Source: Zingiber officinale (lineage: Eukaryota; Streptophyta; Magnoliopsida; Zingiberales; Zingiberaceae). From it: 64,000 nt of DNA. The position numbers and the translations under genes were made by a program. The DNA lies in the NCBI RefSeq assembly GCF_018446385.1, contig NC_055987.1, positions 5,727,705-5,791,704 on the forward strand, given 5' to 3'. Of this stretch, positions 30,556 through 42,576 are shown one piece after another. The notes beneath the pieces were generated by a model. The model saw nothing but the letters and a program-made list of their open reading frames with translations. It was not told the origin of the DNA and made no database searches. Position 1 is the first letter of the stretch. Each line of letters begins with the position of its first letter.

Positions 30556-31887
30556 TGTTGGATCGTGATGCACGTGAGAGGGGGGAGGGGGTGAATCACG
30601 TGGTTTTCAAAACACTTTTTTTTTTGTTTTAAAAACTTGAGGACGCAGAGGAAAGTAAAAGAAAAATAACAAGAAGAACACAAGCGATTTTTTACTTGGT
30701 TCGGAGCCTTCGGCGACTCCTACTCCAAGGCCCAAGTCCCGCGGACCTATTGATGGATAAATCCACTAAAAATCTCTTCTGGTACCCCCAGAAGAGAGAA
30801 TCGAGTAAAAAAGGTTTGGTCAAGTGCAACACACTGCACTTGCCCTTTGATAATAATTAAGTGCAAAAGAAAACGTTACCAACACTCTTTATGGATCAAA
30901 ATGAAAGCTCTTCTTGTGCTGATGTCTGTCTGCCGGGTGCGACTGGAACTCCTTGGATCAGTCGTCGGGCTCAGTAGCTTCGTAGTACAGTCGTAGCAGC
31001 AATCGGAAGCAGTCGGAGGCTCAAATGTGTGTGCAATAGTTCGTATGTAGTTGTTATACCAATGCCTCCTCGAGGCTGTCTTATAAAAGTTTCGGAGGGT
31101 GCCTCCCATAAGTATGGAAGGTGCCTCCAATGGGATAAAATTTTATCCCAGCTTCGCTGCGCTTTATCTGTGAATTGGTCAAATTTTATCCGCGGAGGGC
31201 ACCTTCCATAGCCATGGAAGGCACCTTCCATGAACAGTACCGATGCGCCTTCCATAGCCACGGAGGGTGCCCTCCGGTACTGTTCACCCAAAGGCAGCTT
31301 CCTTGCTTGCTTTCTTGTCCCACAACAAATGTGTTAGTCCAAATACCCTGCAAGATAAGTGCTAGCACAAATATAATAAATAGAGTAATTAGTTCCTGTC
31401 CTCCCAAGATCAGGAACTAAACAAAGTCTCAGTCTAGGGATCCCAAATGGTCTTAGACTGGATTGACGCCTACTGTCCCTCAACTGGGACGCATCCTCAC
31501 AATCACTTTCCTCCAGTAACTTACCTTCACTTACCGTCTGCCAGACATCCGGTCAGCCTGTTGACCAGTCTGGACTTCGTGGCAGCTATCCGGTCAGCCC
31601 GTCGACCTAGATGGACTTTGTGCCAGCTATCCAGTCGGCCAGTTGACCTAGTTGGGTTTTCTGCCAGATATCCGGTCAGCTCGTTAACCTATCTGGACTT
31701 CTTGCCAGCTATCCGGTCGACCCGTCGACCTAGCTGAGCTTCACATCAACTATCCGGTTGGCCTGTCGACCTAGCTGGATTTCTCTTGCACACTCAGTCA
31801 AAGTGTTAGATCACAACAAAACTAACTTAACTTACTTTGTCATTCATCAAAACCTAAGTTAGACAGTTAGTGTTAACCACATCAACA
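30556..31887 (-). repeat. 5' LTR of second Sirevirus
   Basis: 1332 bp from TGTTGGATCG to CACATCAACA on the + strand. It shares with the other Sirevirus LTRs a G-run followed by GTGAATC near the left edge. It carries the TTCCATAGCCATGGAAGG-type palindromes (31085-31280) and then a series of TATCCGGTC-containing repeats (31545-31765). The next bases (GCGGG) give no matching duplication on the left, as expected if the left side is rearranged. Confidence 0.82.
31545..31765. repeat. Tandem TATCCGGTC repeats in LTR
   Basis: Four to five imperfect copies of about 46 bp, each with the core AGCTATCCGGTC followed by GACCTAG-like sequence. Confidence 0.75.
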
Positions 31888-32651
31888 GCGGGGAGGCGAG
31901 AACATTACGTTGCACGAAAGTTGTCATCGGGTTGGCCGAATGTGACAGTGGTGGAGTGGAGATCAACTGTGGTGTGCACTGGTAGAGAAGCAAAGGGGGT
32001 AGAAGGAGAAGCGTCGGAACAACACCATGAGCTAGAGAAGGCATAGAGGAGTGGCCTGCTTGTGGACGGACATCAGAGCAATCGGCTAGGAAGGCGGCTT
32101 GCGGCGGGGAAGAGAAATGTAGGCGCTAGGAAACAGATCATCTGGTTGACGACACGACGAGAGCAGCGAGGAAGAGCCTCGGCAGCGGGCGACAGCATCA
32201 ATGAGCCGCACGTCGCTCTCGGTTGCCGAGAGAAACCTGGTTGTTGGCCCGATGGGAGGGAGAAGGGTGAGAGTGGGGTTGTCAGAACTCGACCAGAGGA
32301 CTGTGGAGGTTGTTATTAGTTGTCGAGATGGCGGCGGAGGCACGAGGCAGCGACGTGCGATGACACGGGTGAGAGATGCGGTTCGTGTTTAAGAACAAGA
32401 GAGGAGAAAATAATTAAAACCTAGGTTAAACAATTAAAGCCTATGATTATATTTCAATTAACTTCTACAATTAGGTATTTCTAAACAAACTTTTTATCTT
32501 ACCCATTTATCCCTATAAAATCTAAAATGACTTATTTAAAATCTAAAAAAATTTCATAAATTTATATAAACTTATTTTATCCATTAAATAATTTAATTAT
32601 GTCAAATTTTAATTATTTACATCTTTATCTATAATTTTGGTATATTACACA
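31888..32651 (-). repeat. Probable chromovirus LTR fragment
   Basis: A GC-rich purine-biased part (31888-32400) then an AT-rich end closing in GTATATTACA. Its layout resembles the right part of the gypsy LTR at 53172-56150, which ends AGTATTTACA. There is no sequence identity strong enough to be sure. ORFs here look accidental. Confidence 0.35.
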
Positions 32652-33350
32652 CAGAGTCATCTGTATAATGCTATGTCTAGATATATATGTTGTAGACATA
32701 ATACCATCAGACCACTGCTCTCGATGGGAGTTATCACTGTTGACTATGTAAAGTTAAAGGATAATCTAGCAGATCCGTTAACTAAAGAGTTAAATCGAGA
32801 GTTAGTTGTAAGCTCATCACGAGGAATGAGTTTGATGCTGTTATCAGCGATCAGTGTAGAGGACACTCAACCTATATTGACTAGAGATCCCAAGAACTAG
32901 GTTCAAAGGGACACCAAAGTTACACTGACTAGACATACTGTGGGGGATAACCCAATAAAATAGTGGCCAGACTAGGGTAAGCCGACGGACTTTTAATGAT
33001 TAAGAAGAGTATATGGTTACTCTCGAGGGATCACCTATGTGAGAAAGAAGTGGGGCCGCTTCGAAGAGAATTGGAGGCACAATTCTTAAAGCTTCTCATA
33101 GAATCATGCATGTTCATGGCTAAGAACGAACACATTCATAAGAATTGAGTTGTATCAGGGAGAGTCTTGGGTGAGATTTGTCAATACTTACATAGACGGT
33201 AAAATAGTTCAAGGACATCATGTCTACTATCAGCTAGTAAGCAAACAAATCTTTACAAGGGAAGGTTTAAAGGGTAAAACCTACCTATCTTATATTTAAC
33301 TCAACTGTTAAATGCTATCACATACTATGTATTCCATTCATGTAGGGGAT
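32652..33350 (+). pseudogene. Ty1/copia RNase H end and PPT
   Basis: The frame reads R-H-N-T-I-R-P-L-L, then Y-V-K-L-K-D-N-L-A-D-P-L-T-K and S-S-R-G-M-S-L, the conserved C-terminus of copia RNase H. The stop is at about 32898. A 450-bp 3' untranslated stretch leads to the purine tract GTAGGGGAT at 33342-33350, directly before an LTR. The rest of this element is missing to the left. Confidence 0.85.
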
Positions 33351-34633
33351 TGTTGGAAATGTGAATAGAATAAAGAGGTGGAGATGGAGAGACTCAATTG
33401 CGCATGAGTTGTTAGTCTCACATTAGAAGTCTCTTAGTTTTTTTGTTAGTTTAAATTATAGCACATGTATTGATGTGGTAAACATATGCATGGGGAGAGA
33501 CTCTCTCACATGTGGGTGCACAGGGGTGGGTGTAAATGTAGGGCCCGGATTGACTCATGTGCGAGCACAATCTGCGCACATCGAATGTCGGATTGGTTGA
33601 GGCAAGATTTACCCAAGTGAATAAATCAACGTTTTATCACCGAATCTCTTTTTGCTACCTGCTCAAGAGGGTAATGGAAGCATTAATATGAAGTTAATGG
33701 TGATTCCATAATGTCTTGATATTAATGGTGACATTAAACTCATTAATGATGATTTCATAATGTTTCAGCATTGATAGGGACATTAAACCCATTAATAATA
33801 ATTCCATAACGTCTCGGCATTAATGAAAACATTAAACTCAACATTAAATGACCATAGTTTAGTCATTCATTTCAAGTAAGGTGAGAGCTCCTATATAAAG
33901 AGGCTAGATCTTAAACAAATGAGAGAGAGTAACGGAAGATAAGCGAAAAATAAAGCGAGAGGAAGAGTAGGAAATGAACTGTTGGTTGCTACTCGGAACA
34001 CCATTCTGTTTCCCTTGTACAAAAATTTGTACAAGCATAGAACTTTACCTAGCTACCCATGTGCTCTACTGAAGTTAAACTTGGATTGCAAACGTAACTT
34101 AACATTATTAATCCAAGTTATCCTTCAGAAGTTAAACTTAGATTGGAAACGATACTTAACATTTTTACTCCAAGTTTAACCGATGTGTTCTTCATAAGTT
34201 AAACCATATTACATAAGTTGATTAAACATCTATTTCAAGGATTGACTTCTAGGTTAAACATGGCGGGTCACTAGGCCTTCTTGGTTATGGGATCATCCAC
34301 CACTTCCTAGACAAAACCTTTCAAAGAAATTGAATATTTAACTTCTTACATGTAACCCACAGGTTTAACTATAGAGATCACAATAGAAACACAAGATCGA
34401 AACGCAAAATCGAAGTACAAAATCGATAGTACGAAATCGAAACATAAAATCGCTAGTCTCTTGTATTGGTATTTCAGAATATATACAAAGAAAACTAACT
34501 AATTTATTCGAAGCAGAAATTATTAATTAGTTATACCTTTCTTTGTAGCTAAAGACCTCTTGATCTTCTGTTGTATTCCTCTCCTCCTCTTGAACGTCGT
34601 GTGGGCGACGATCTACCAAGACAACTCCACCCG

Positions 34634-36315
34634 TGTTAGATCGAATGGGTGCGATAGAGGGGGGGGGGGGGTGAATATAGCGCCTTTTTAAAAAACTTCT
34701 CTTTTCCTTTGAAATCAGAGTCGTGCACAGCAGAAAGTAAATAGACAAATTTGTTTACTTCGTTCGGAGTCTAGGTCAACTCTTACTCGAAGGCCCGCGA
34801 TCCTTGACCGCACCGATGAGCAATCCACTAAGATTCTCCTTCTCGAAAACCTAGGAAAGAAGTAATGCATACAAAATACAATGATATAAGATAGTAACAA
34901 CCTACTATCTTATATAAGATTAAGTGCAATACAAAAACAATAAAGTATACCGACTGTGTGTAAGAGTTGAAGCTTGGTCGACACTTGTTTGCATGTAGAG
35001 GAATTGTAGAGCAGTCACACAAGCAGTACTAGCACAGAATTGAACCACAACAGATTGCATACCCAGCCTCAGACCTCGAGCTTCAATTTATAAGATCGTC
35101 GATGTTCGGTCGACCGATCCTTGTGTTCGGTCGACCAAACCAGCTCCCTTCCTTCCTGGTTGAGATCCGATTGGTGATTCGATCTTCGGTATTAACTGCC
35201 CATTAAGGGTTCGGTCGACCGATCCCATTTTTCGATCGACCGAACAGTCAAGATTTGCTGAGATCCGCATTTATTGTGCATTAATGGTTGATTGGTTCGG
35301 TCGACCAATCTTACGGTTTGGTCGACCGATCAGCTTAGTTTCCTTCTACTTCTAATCGGTGTTGATTCTGTGCTGAGTCATCAGGGTTCGGTCTACCGAT
35401 CTTACTATTCGGTCGACCGATCATGGCTTGATCGGATTCGGTCTGTTCTGGTCTGATCTGAACACTGCTTTGATCTCTTCTTGTTCGGTCGACCGATTCT
35501 TTGGTTCGGTCGACCGATCCAGCCAAACCTGCAAAATAGTGTTAGATAATAAACCTACAAAACAAATGTTAGCACAATAATAATATTATAATGCATGAGT
35601 ATTATAAAAGTCAGTAGAACTGCCTTGATCTCAACTTTGAAATCTTCCCGGTTTCTTCAGTTGGATCAGCGACCTTAGGTTGTTCCTTTCAGGAACCCGA
35701 CCTCACTGTCGTTCCTCCAGTTGTTTACCTTAACTTACCTGCCAAATATGGTCTTCCAGACATGTTTGGACTTTGCCTGCTCAGTGTCTGATCACCTGAT
35801 CCACTAAGACTGCTACTGCAATACTATATTAGCCAACAACAATAATAGTAATACAAAATATAATGATAAGCCTAATCCTAGATTTATCGAGATCCGCTGG
35901 TTCGGTCGATCGCGTGCGGTCGATCGGAAACCATCCGATCAACGTTGCTTGGAGATCACTCCTCCAAGACTTCTCGTTACCTAAGGTTATCTCCCCCTAG
36001 GGTTTTCTCCACCTGACTTCACTCACCAAGACTCAGTATTCGGCTACCCAGGGATCAGGTCTTCCAAATCTATCCACCTGGCTTCCACGATATACTGAGA
36101 TTTCCCTTACCTCAGTATTCGACTACCCAGGGATCAGGTCCTCCAGACCTATCCACTGGCTTCCATGATATACCAAGATTTCCCTTGCCTAGCCTCCAAC
36201 TAGGGCTTTCCTTGCCTAGCCTACAACTAGGACTTCCCTAGATTAAGCTCCATACTTAAGCATACTTAAACATATTTGTCTAACATTAAAACCTTGGAGG
36301 TCGATTGCACCAACA
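34634..36315. repeat. Sirevirus solo LTR inside family A LTR
   Basis: 1682 bp from TGTTAGATCG to GCACCAACA, flanked by a perfect 5-bp duplication ACCCG (34629-34633 and 36316-36320). It has the G-run plus GTGAATA start typical of the Sirevirus LTRs here and its own palindrome, TTCGGTCGACCGATC, repeated about ten times (35100-35520). No internal region remains, so it arose by LTR-LTR recombination. Family A sequence is continuous across it when compared with 62200-62450. Confidence 0.93.
35100..35520. repeat. TTCGGTCGACCGATC palindrome cluster
   Basis: About ten near-perfect palindromic sites within 420 bp of the solo LTR. This is a third palindrome type, different from those of the other two Sirevirus families here. 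Confidence 0.85.
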
Positions 36316-38645
36316 ACCCGAACCACTTCTTCTCCTCCAAGACTCTTGAGCCACCAAGGGATGCCAAAATAGGAAACTTTCTTCCTCTTCTTCTCCTCCA
36401 AGCAACCGACCACCAAGTGCTTCTCCTCTTCTTCTTCCTCTCCAAGCAACCGACCACAAGGACTTTTCAATCCTTGATACCACCGACCCTAAGGAAGCAA
36501 AAGAGAAGATAAGTGGGGTGCCAGCCTAAGAGAAAGGGAGAAGAGAAGGGGCCGGCCACACCAAGGAAAAGAGAGAGAGCTTAAGGTTGTTGTCTTTTAT
36601 GAGACACCCTCTCATTTTCTTTTATAATCCTTGGTCATGGCAAAAAAGAAAAGTTTTAAACATAATTAAAACTTCCTTATTTGTGGCCTCCCCTTAAAAA
36701 GGAAATTTTAACAATAATTAAAATCTCTCTTTTCTAAATTTCCTATTGTACATGGCAATAAAGGAAAGTTTTAAAATTAATCTTTCTCTTTTAAAATATG
36801 TAGACAACTACAAAAAAGGAAAGATTAATTAAAACTTATCTTTTTAAATCATGGTTATAAAAAAGAAAAGTTTTATCAAAAATTAAACTCTCTCTTTTAA
36901 ACATTATAGATAACTACAAATAAGGAAAGATTTTAACAAAATTAAATATCTCTTTAATCTTTTGTAGATAGCTATAAAAGGAAAGATTTTAAAATTTTAA
37001 AACTCTCTTTTAAAACCATGAGGATGACTATAAAAGGAAATTTTAAAATTAATTTTTTTTTTAAAATCCCTTCATGAATGACTACAAAAGGAAAGATTTT
37101 AACAAAAAATAAAATCTCCCTTTAGTTCTAATGGTGTGGCCGGCCCCATGCTTGGACACCAAGCATGGCTTGGCTGACCACCTCTTGGGCTCCAAGTAAA
37201 TGCTTGGTCGGCCCCCTTGCTCCAAGCAAGGATGTGCCCGACCCATTACTTGGGTAAGAAGTGGACTTGGTGGATACAAGGCTTTATAGAGGCTACAACA
37301 GGGACCGAGAGGAGAAATTAGTTTTGGTCTCTCGATGAGCTTGAGCTTCCTGTGTTCACCCCGAACACCCAACTCAAGTTCATCAATAATAACTCATACC
37401 ACTAAGGAGTTATTATTGAATTATCGCACCAATCCCAAATTACATTATGAGCTCCTTCTTATCATGAGTGCATTAATCTCTTTGTGTTTAAGATATAAAA
37501 TGTCCACTAATTAAATTAGTTACTGACAACTCACTTAATTAATATCTAGCTCCAAGAGTAGTACCACTCAACTTCATTATCATGCCGGACTAGGTCCACC
37601 TGCAGGGTTTACATGACAATCCTTATGAGCTCCTCAAGGGGCATCATCAACCTAGATTACTAGGACACAGTTTCCTTCTATAATCAACAACACATCATAT
37701 AATAATATGATTTCCCAACTTATTGGGCCTATTGATTTAATGAACTAAATCTCACCCATTGATAAATTAAAGAAATACATACTAAGTATATGTGCTTGTT
37801 ATTATATCAGGATTAAGAGTACACACATCCATAATAATAGAGGTTTTGTTTTTTTATGTAGTCAGTATAGAAAAAACCTTCCTCAAATGGTTCTGCTCAA
37901 TACACACATAGTGTATTAGTGTAATTTTATAGTTAAGATAAACTAATACCAAATTACACTACAACCATTCCAATGGTTTGCCCCATTCCATCTTAGTTGT
38001 GAGCTACTATTTATAATTTATAAGGAACTGATAACATGATCTTCTGTGTGACACCACACACCATGTTATCTACAATATAAATTAAATGGACAACTACATT
38101 TAACATAAATATAGACATTTGACCAATGTGATTCTTATTTCAAAATAAATATTTATACAAAAAATTAGGCTTTTAGTATACATCATAACACGAACCTCTA
38201 TGCACCCGTGTTCTCCCACAAAACTCTCTCAGTCGCGCATCCATTCGGCTGAAGTACTAGTGATAGTATTCAGGTGCATTCTCCGTTCACCACGAACAAC
38301 CATTACTTGGTTGCGTGTGTGGTTTTGCCACTGTATCCTGGGAAACAAACGACCCGAGAGAACCTTGAAGCACAACCGAAGGTGGGATGAATCTGTTTCA
38401 AGAAAACCGCGTTGAACGCAGAACTCGGTATCTTAGTCAGCGAATTTTCTTTCTGATTCGACGACCGACTCTTGATTCTGCTACTCACCGCATCAACTCT
38501 GCAACTCGGACCACCGGAAGTTTGGCAGAACTAGCCCCACTAACAGCCTGAGATTATTCGCTCAGGTCATCTTAAAAGATAAGTTAGAATTGATTTTGTG
38601 TAATATAAATTTTATAATTTCTCTAATATTTCCGACAATAGATTG

Positions 38646-39408
38646 TCCAACAACGTCTTGGTGACAAAAGCACAAGCACCAGAAATACAATCGCAGTGTG
38701 TTCTTCCTTTGAGTGGCTCCTAACCATTAGCGATCTTACGACCTAGCAACGACAGCAAAAACTTTCCAAGTATCAGGAGAAGAAGAGTAAGAGAAACTTC
38801 GGCAGGGAAATCAAGGTACGTACTAGTTAGTTTGGAATTCCTTCTCGTAACATTGGATAGAAGGGTTGGATGTTGTCCAGTACGTTTGCAGGAAGGCTCT
38901 CGCAGACAGTCAGCCAGCAAGAGTTCGAGCAAGGTTCTCAAAACTGAAGAGACTGAAACCAAAAAGTGCAGAACTCACTGTTTTAACTAGGAAGTTAATG
39001 AATCTGTAGATGATCAGTTAATGTAAAGTGGTTTGAATAAAGAGGGAATATAAATAATATTTTCCAAGGGCTTGATGAGTTAATCATTAGTACAGCCCTT
39101 GAAAGTTTTCGTATTTCAATTCAGTTTCAACGAAATCGATAGGCCGTCCCATTTCCGTGCTCGATTTCAGTACTCAATTGAGTGTGGGAGACGTCTTAAA
39201 GTGACTTGGGTATATGAAAATGTGAGTCAATCGGGGATCGAATAGCGCACGGAAAATCGGACAACGTATCTTATCTTTGGTTTCTATATTTTAAATTTTA
39301 AATATTTTTATTATTTTGTTTTATATTTGACGCATCAGTTTTTCATTTCAAATAATCTAAAATTTTAAAGTGGCTGGACATTAAAGTTCAGTTTTAAAAC
39401 TATAACAA
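38646..39408 (+). pseudogene. Partial copy of CCT-motif gene (exons 3-4 and 3' flank)
   Basis: Matches 22831-23625 almost base for base. Exon 3 equivalent is 38651-38815, followed by a shortened intron, exon 4 equivalent about 38879-39000, then the 3' flank. It is dead: codon R225-equivalent region reads T-T-stop (TAG near 38742), and exon 4 has a short insertion and a frame change. Exons 1-2 and the promoter are absent, replaced by the copia LTR ending at 38638. The high similarity of intron and 3' flank shows DNA-level duplication, not retroposition. Confidence 0.92.
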
Positions 39409-39493
39409 CGGTTGAAAATAAGGAAGATAAAATAGATAAAAATTCATCAATATGTAAATCATTATTTGATCAGTCATCTAATCATTATTTTAT

Positions 39494-39888
39494 TGTCAAA
39501 TAAATTTCTTTTGACAAGTTTATCAGCTATTAATTGATGTCACATCAGTCATTAATTGCTTGTCATTATTTTAGTTATAATACAATTAATATTTGGCTGG
39601 ATGACAACGGTTAAATAATCATTTCATCCCTTATAAAATGGGAGTTGCATCTCTCATTGGAAAAATTAAAAAAATTCTATTTTCTATTTTCTACAAAAAG
39701 ACTAAGCATCTCCTTCTCCACATTTTTGATCCTCAAACAAAAGGGACAATCTTCCCTTCTTGTGAGAGAAGTTTTTTTATTCCTCTTTGTAATACTCTCC
39801 TTATAACATATCTTATGAATACAAGGGTGAGTTTTTTTAAGAGCGGTGCTTCATCTCATGCAATCTGAATCACTGTCAATTTTCAACA
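39494..39888 (+). repeat. 5' LTR of a copia element
   Basis: Ends in TTTTCAACA just before a perfect PBS. The left edge at TGTCAAATAA is chosen as the nearest TG start after the CCT copy and is uncertain. A TATA-like CTTATAAAATGG is near 39630. Confidence 0.6.
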
Positions 39889-39901
39889 TGGTATCAGAGC
39901 A
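39889..39901 (+). other. Primer-binding site, tRNA-Met type
   Basis: TGGTATCAGAGCA, an exact match to the usual copia PBS. Confidence 0.88.
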
Positions 39902-39987
39902 AGTTGATTGATTTCGATAGGACGTTGCAAGCTTATTCTGAGCACTAGTTCGATCAACCTTGACGAACCTTTATACGTTGTACAAAT

Positions 39988-40950
39988 ATGGGAGATTTAC
40001 AAGTAAGTTCAGTACAACCTTATATTTTTTCATCTATGATTCTCAATTCATCTAATTACTTCTCTTGGGCCACTCATATTAAGAGATCTTTAAACTCAAG
40101 GAAGCTTTTGAAGTATATTGCAAATGATCCTCCTACAGAGTCGGACCTTTCTTTCGAATCTTGGAAAGAGATGGATGATGAAGTATTTATTCTCCTATCA
40201 AATTCTATGGATAAAACTCATAGAACAATGGTCACTTGCGCCTCAACGTCGAAGGTCCTCTGGGAACAAATGAGTAATTTGTATGGGCAAGAATCAAATC
40301 TGGGAAGGATCTTCGAAATTAAAAGAAAAATTACATATATCAAAAAGGAAGAAAAGATTCTTTCCCAACTATTTGGTGACTACGAAGATCTATGGAATGA
40401 ATATAATACTTTGAGGCCGATTACAACCGACTTCAAAGTTTTACAATAACAAAGAGAGGAAGATATGATATTTGGCCTTCTTATGTCGCTAGAAGAAACT
40501 TATGCTCCTTTACATCAAGAGATTTTGAGGATGAAAAGTTTTCCTCCCTATCAAGAGGTCAGGGCTATGATTCAAAGAGCTGTAGCAAGCATGAGACTTG
40601 AAGCCTCACAATCAAAGGGTCATGACTTCAATATAGATTTAGAAGAACAAAAGGCGAATAAAGTCCAAGAATCCAAAGTTGTGTGTGGATACTGCAAGAA
40701 GCCGAATCACACAAAGGAAAAATGTTGGCGACTTCATCCACACCTAAGGCCTGATCACTTAAAGAAAAAGGATCAATCATCCCACAACTTGACCAAGATT
40801 GCAACTCTGGAAATCACCATCAATGACATCTCAAAACTACTCAAGCAAGTAAAAACATCTATAAATGATCAAGGTAATTGCTCAAACTCTTTTAAATTTT
40901 TTAGTTCTCAAAGTTGGCTAATTGATTCAGGTTGTGATTATCATATGTAA
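39988..40950 (+). pseudogene. Copia gag and start of protease
   Basis: ATG at 39988. The frame shows copia gag (F-S-S-M-I-L-N-S-S-N-Y-F-S-W, then V-L-W-E-Q-M), a zinc knuckle C-G-Y-C-K-K-P-N-H-T-K-E-K-C near 40685, and the protease motif W-L-I-D-S-G-C-D-Y-H-M at 40915-40947. One in-frame TAA at 40447 and the TAA at 40948 interrupt an otherwise open frame, so decay is mild. Confidence 0.9.
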
Positions 40951-42450
40951 GGGATAAGAATAAACTTAGTAATCTCAAACCACTAGTCAACCATATGATG
41001 GTAAAAGTAGCTAATGGACATAATTTAAAAATTAAAGAACTAGGAGAGATAGAACTTTTTGGAAAAAAAATACTAATGCGTTATATGTTCTTCAATTTAC
41101 TTCTGATCAACTATCCATTAGCCAAATCACTAAAGATCATAATTGCAAGGTTGTTTTTGATTCTAACTTTGTTACTTTTCAGGATCTCAAAACGAATAAG
41201 GTGATTGGTAATGGATCCAGAAGAAATAATCTTTATTTTTTGGACCAACATAGTCATGTGCTCACAACATGTCAAACAGATAATTACTCTATATGACATG
41301 CTAGATTAGGTCACCCACATAAACAAGCCTTACAAAAATTCTTCCCATCTAAAATTTATAAAGAAAGATCATGTGAAGCTTGTATTTTTGGAAAGGAGAC
41401 TCGAACATACTATCCTATTTCTGAAACAATATATAAAAATGCCTTTGATCTTATTTACTCTGATATATGGACCTCTCTAATTGTGTCTAGAAGAGGTTTT
41501 AAATATTTTATATCTTTTATTGATCATGTAACTAGGTACACTTGGACATACATGCTTACATTTAAAGGACAAGCATTCGAGGCATTTAAGCATTTCTTTC
41601 GATACACTTCTAAGCAATATAATGCTAATATCAAAATACTTAGAACTGATAATGGAGGAGAATATATGAGTCATGAATTTAAAAATTATCTAGAAGAAAG
41701 GGGGATTATTCATCAAACATCTTGTCCGTATACCCCATAACAAAATGTCGTAGCAGAAAGAAAGAAATAGCTAGAACCATTCTATTTCATGCAAACATCT
41801 CAAAAAGTTATTGGAGTGATGCAGTTAGTACATCTGCTCATCTTATCAATTATTTACCCTCCAGAGTACTCAAAGGTAAATCTCCTTTGGAACTACTCAC
41901 TAACATTAAACCAAACATCTCACACTTGAAAGTATTTGGTTGTGTTTGTTATGTTCATGTTCCTGAACAACTTAGGGACAAACTCGATAAAAAGGGTAGA
42001 CGTTGTGTTTTTATTGGATATGGTTCATTTAAGAAAGGATATATATGTCATGATCCTATTACTAATAAAGTATGCACATCGAAGGATGTGATATTTGTAG
42101 AAAATGAGTTTTACTTTGTAGGTCAAGAAAAGGAGCAAGAACAAGAAAAAGAGAACTTTCAAATGTTCCTTTATACTCCAGAAGAGCCCACTATTCTTCC
42201 TCCACAATCAAGCGAGGAGGAAAATATTACGAACTCTGAGGAAGGAAGACACAACACTCTTGAACAAAGAGAAAATGATGAACCAAACTCCTTAGAGATT
42301 GAAACAAGAAATGAGCAAGAGAGAGATCAATCTCAAAGTTTCTCAACACCATCAGAAAATGAAACTTCTGGTTCAACTCTACCTTCCCTCAGAAGATCCA
42401 CGAGGCAAAGGTTCCCTTCATCTAAATGGGATTTGCCTATTGAGCACATT
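40951..42450 (+). pseudogene. Copia integrase, RT lost
   Basis: Continues with pre-integrase (H-A-R-L-G-H-P-H near 41297, C-E-A-C-I-F-G-K) and the integrase core: S-D-I-W-T (about 41460), R-T-D-N-G-G-E-Y (about 41642) and A-E-R-K-K near 41750 after a frameshift at about 41735. The C-terminal part (41722-42450) with V-F-G-C-V-C-Y-V-H and G-Y-G-S-F-K-K-G-Y is open. Just after the S-T-R-Q-R-F-P linker that precedes RT the homology ends. RT, RNase H and the 3' LTR are missing and beta-glucosidase sequence begins about 100 bp later. Confidence 0.9.
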
Positions 42451-42576
42451 TATCTTGCCCGGGGTCTCCCTACTTTTTCTCTCTTCTCCTTATATCTCCT
42501 TTCACATTATTATACGTGATCCACTCCTTATAACACATATCAATGAGTAATTATTCTACTCTAGTACTTGCATTAT

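Larger units (their letters stand above)
26485..31887 (-). mobile_element. Second Sirevirus, lacking pol
   Basis: Minus-strand element with a 5' LTR (30556-31887), PBS (30541-30553), broken gag (28731-30290), a spacer, and the beginning of the 3' accessory ORF (26921-27300) running into a partial LTR (26485-26926). No protease, integrase, RT or RNase H is present between gag and the accessory ORF. It is a deletion derivative or non-autonomous family. The partial left LTR does not match the right LTR, so the left part may belong to a different element joined by recombination. Confidence 0.75.
33980..38190. repeat. Large solo LTR (family A, copy 1), itself split
   Basis: Runs from TGTTGGTTGC to CATCATAACA with no internal coding region, so it is a solo LTR. 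It is flanked by TGAAC (33975-33979) and CGAAC (38191-38195), a 5-bp duplication with one C-to-T change. Net length is about 2.5 kb after removing the nested LTR at 34634-36315. A second copy starts at 61680. Superfamily not resolved. Confidence 0.8.
33351..38638 (+). repeat. Copia 3' LTR, split by nested LTRs
   Basis: Starts TGTTGGAAAT and ends ATTTCCGACA, near-perfect inverted ends. A TATA box (CTATATAAAGAGG) lies near 33892. The LTR is cut at 33979 and resumes at 38196; without the insert it is about 1.07 kb. It directly abuts the partial CCT copy at 38646. Confidence 0.82.

Noticed and set aside
32062-32392. GC-rich ORFs on both strands
   Set aside because: No start context, no recognisable domain, overlapping in opposite strands; more like LTR or leader DNA.
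36243-36512. Overlapping ORFs on both strands near 36.3 kb
   Set aside because: They come from purine/pyrimidine-biased family A LTR sequence and cross the LTR boundary at 36315.
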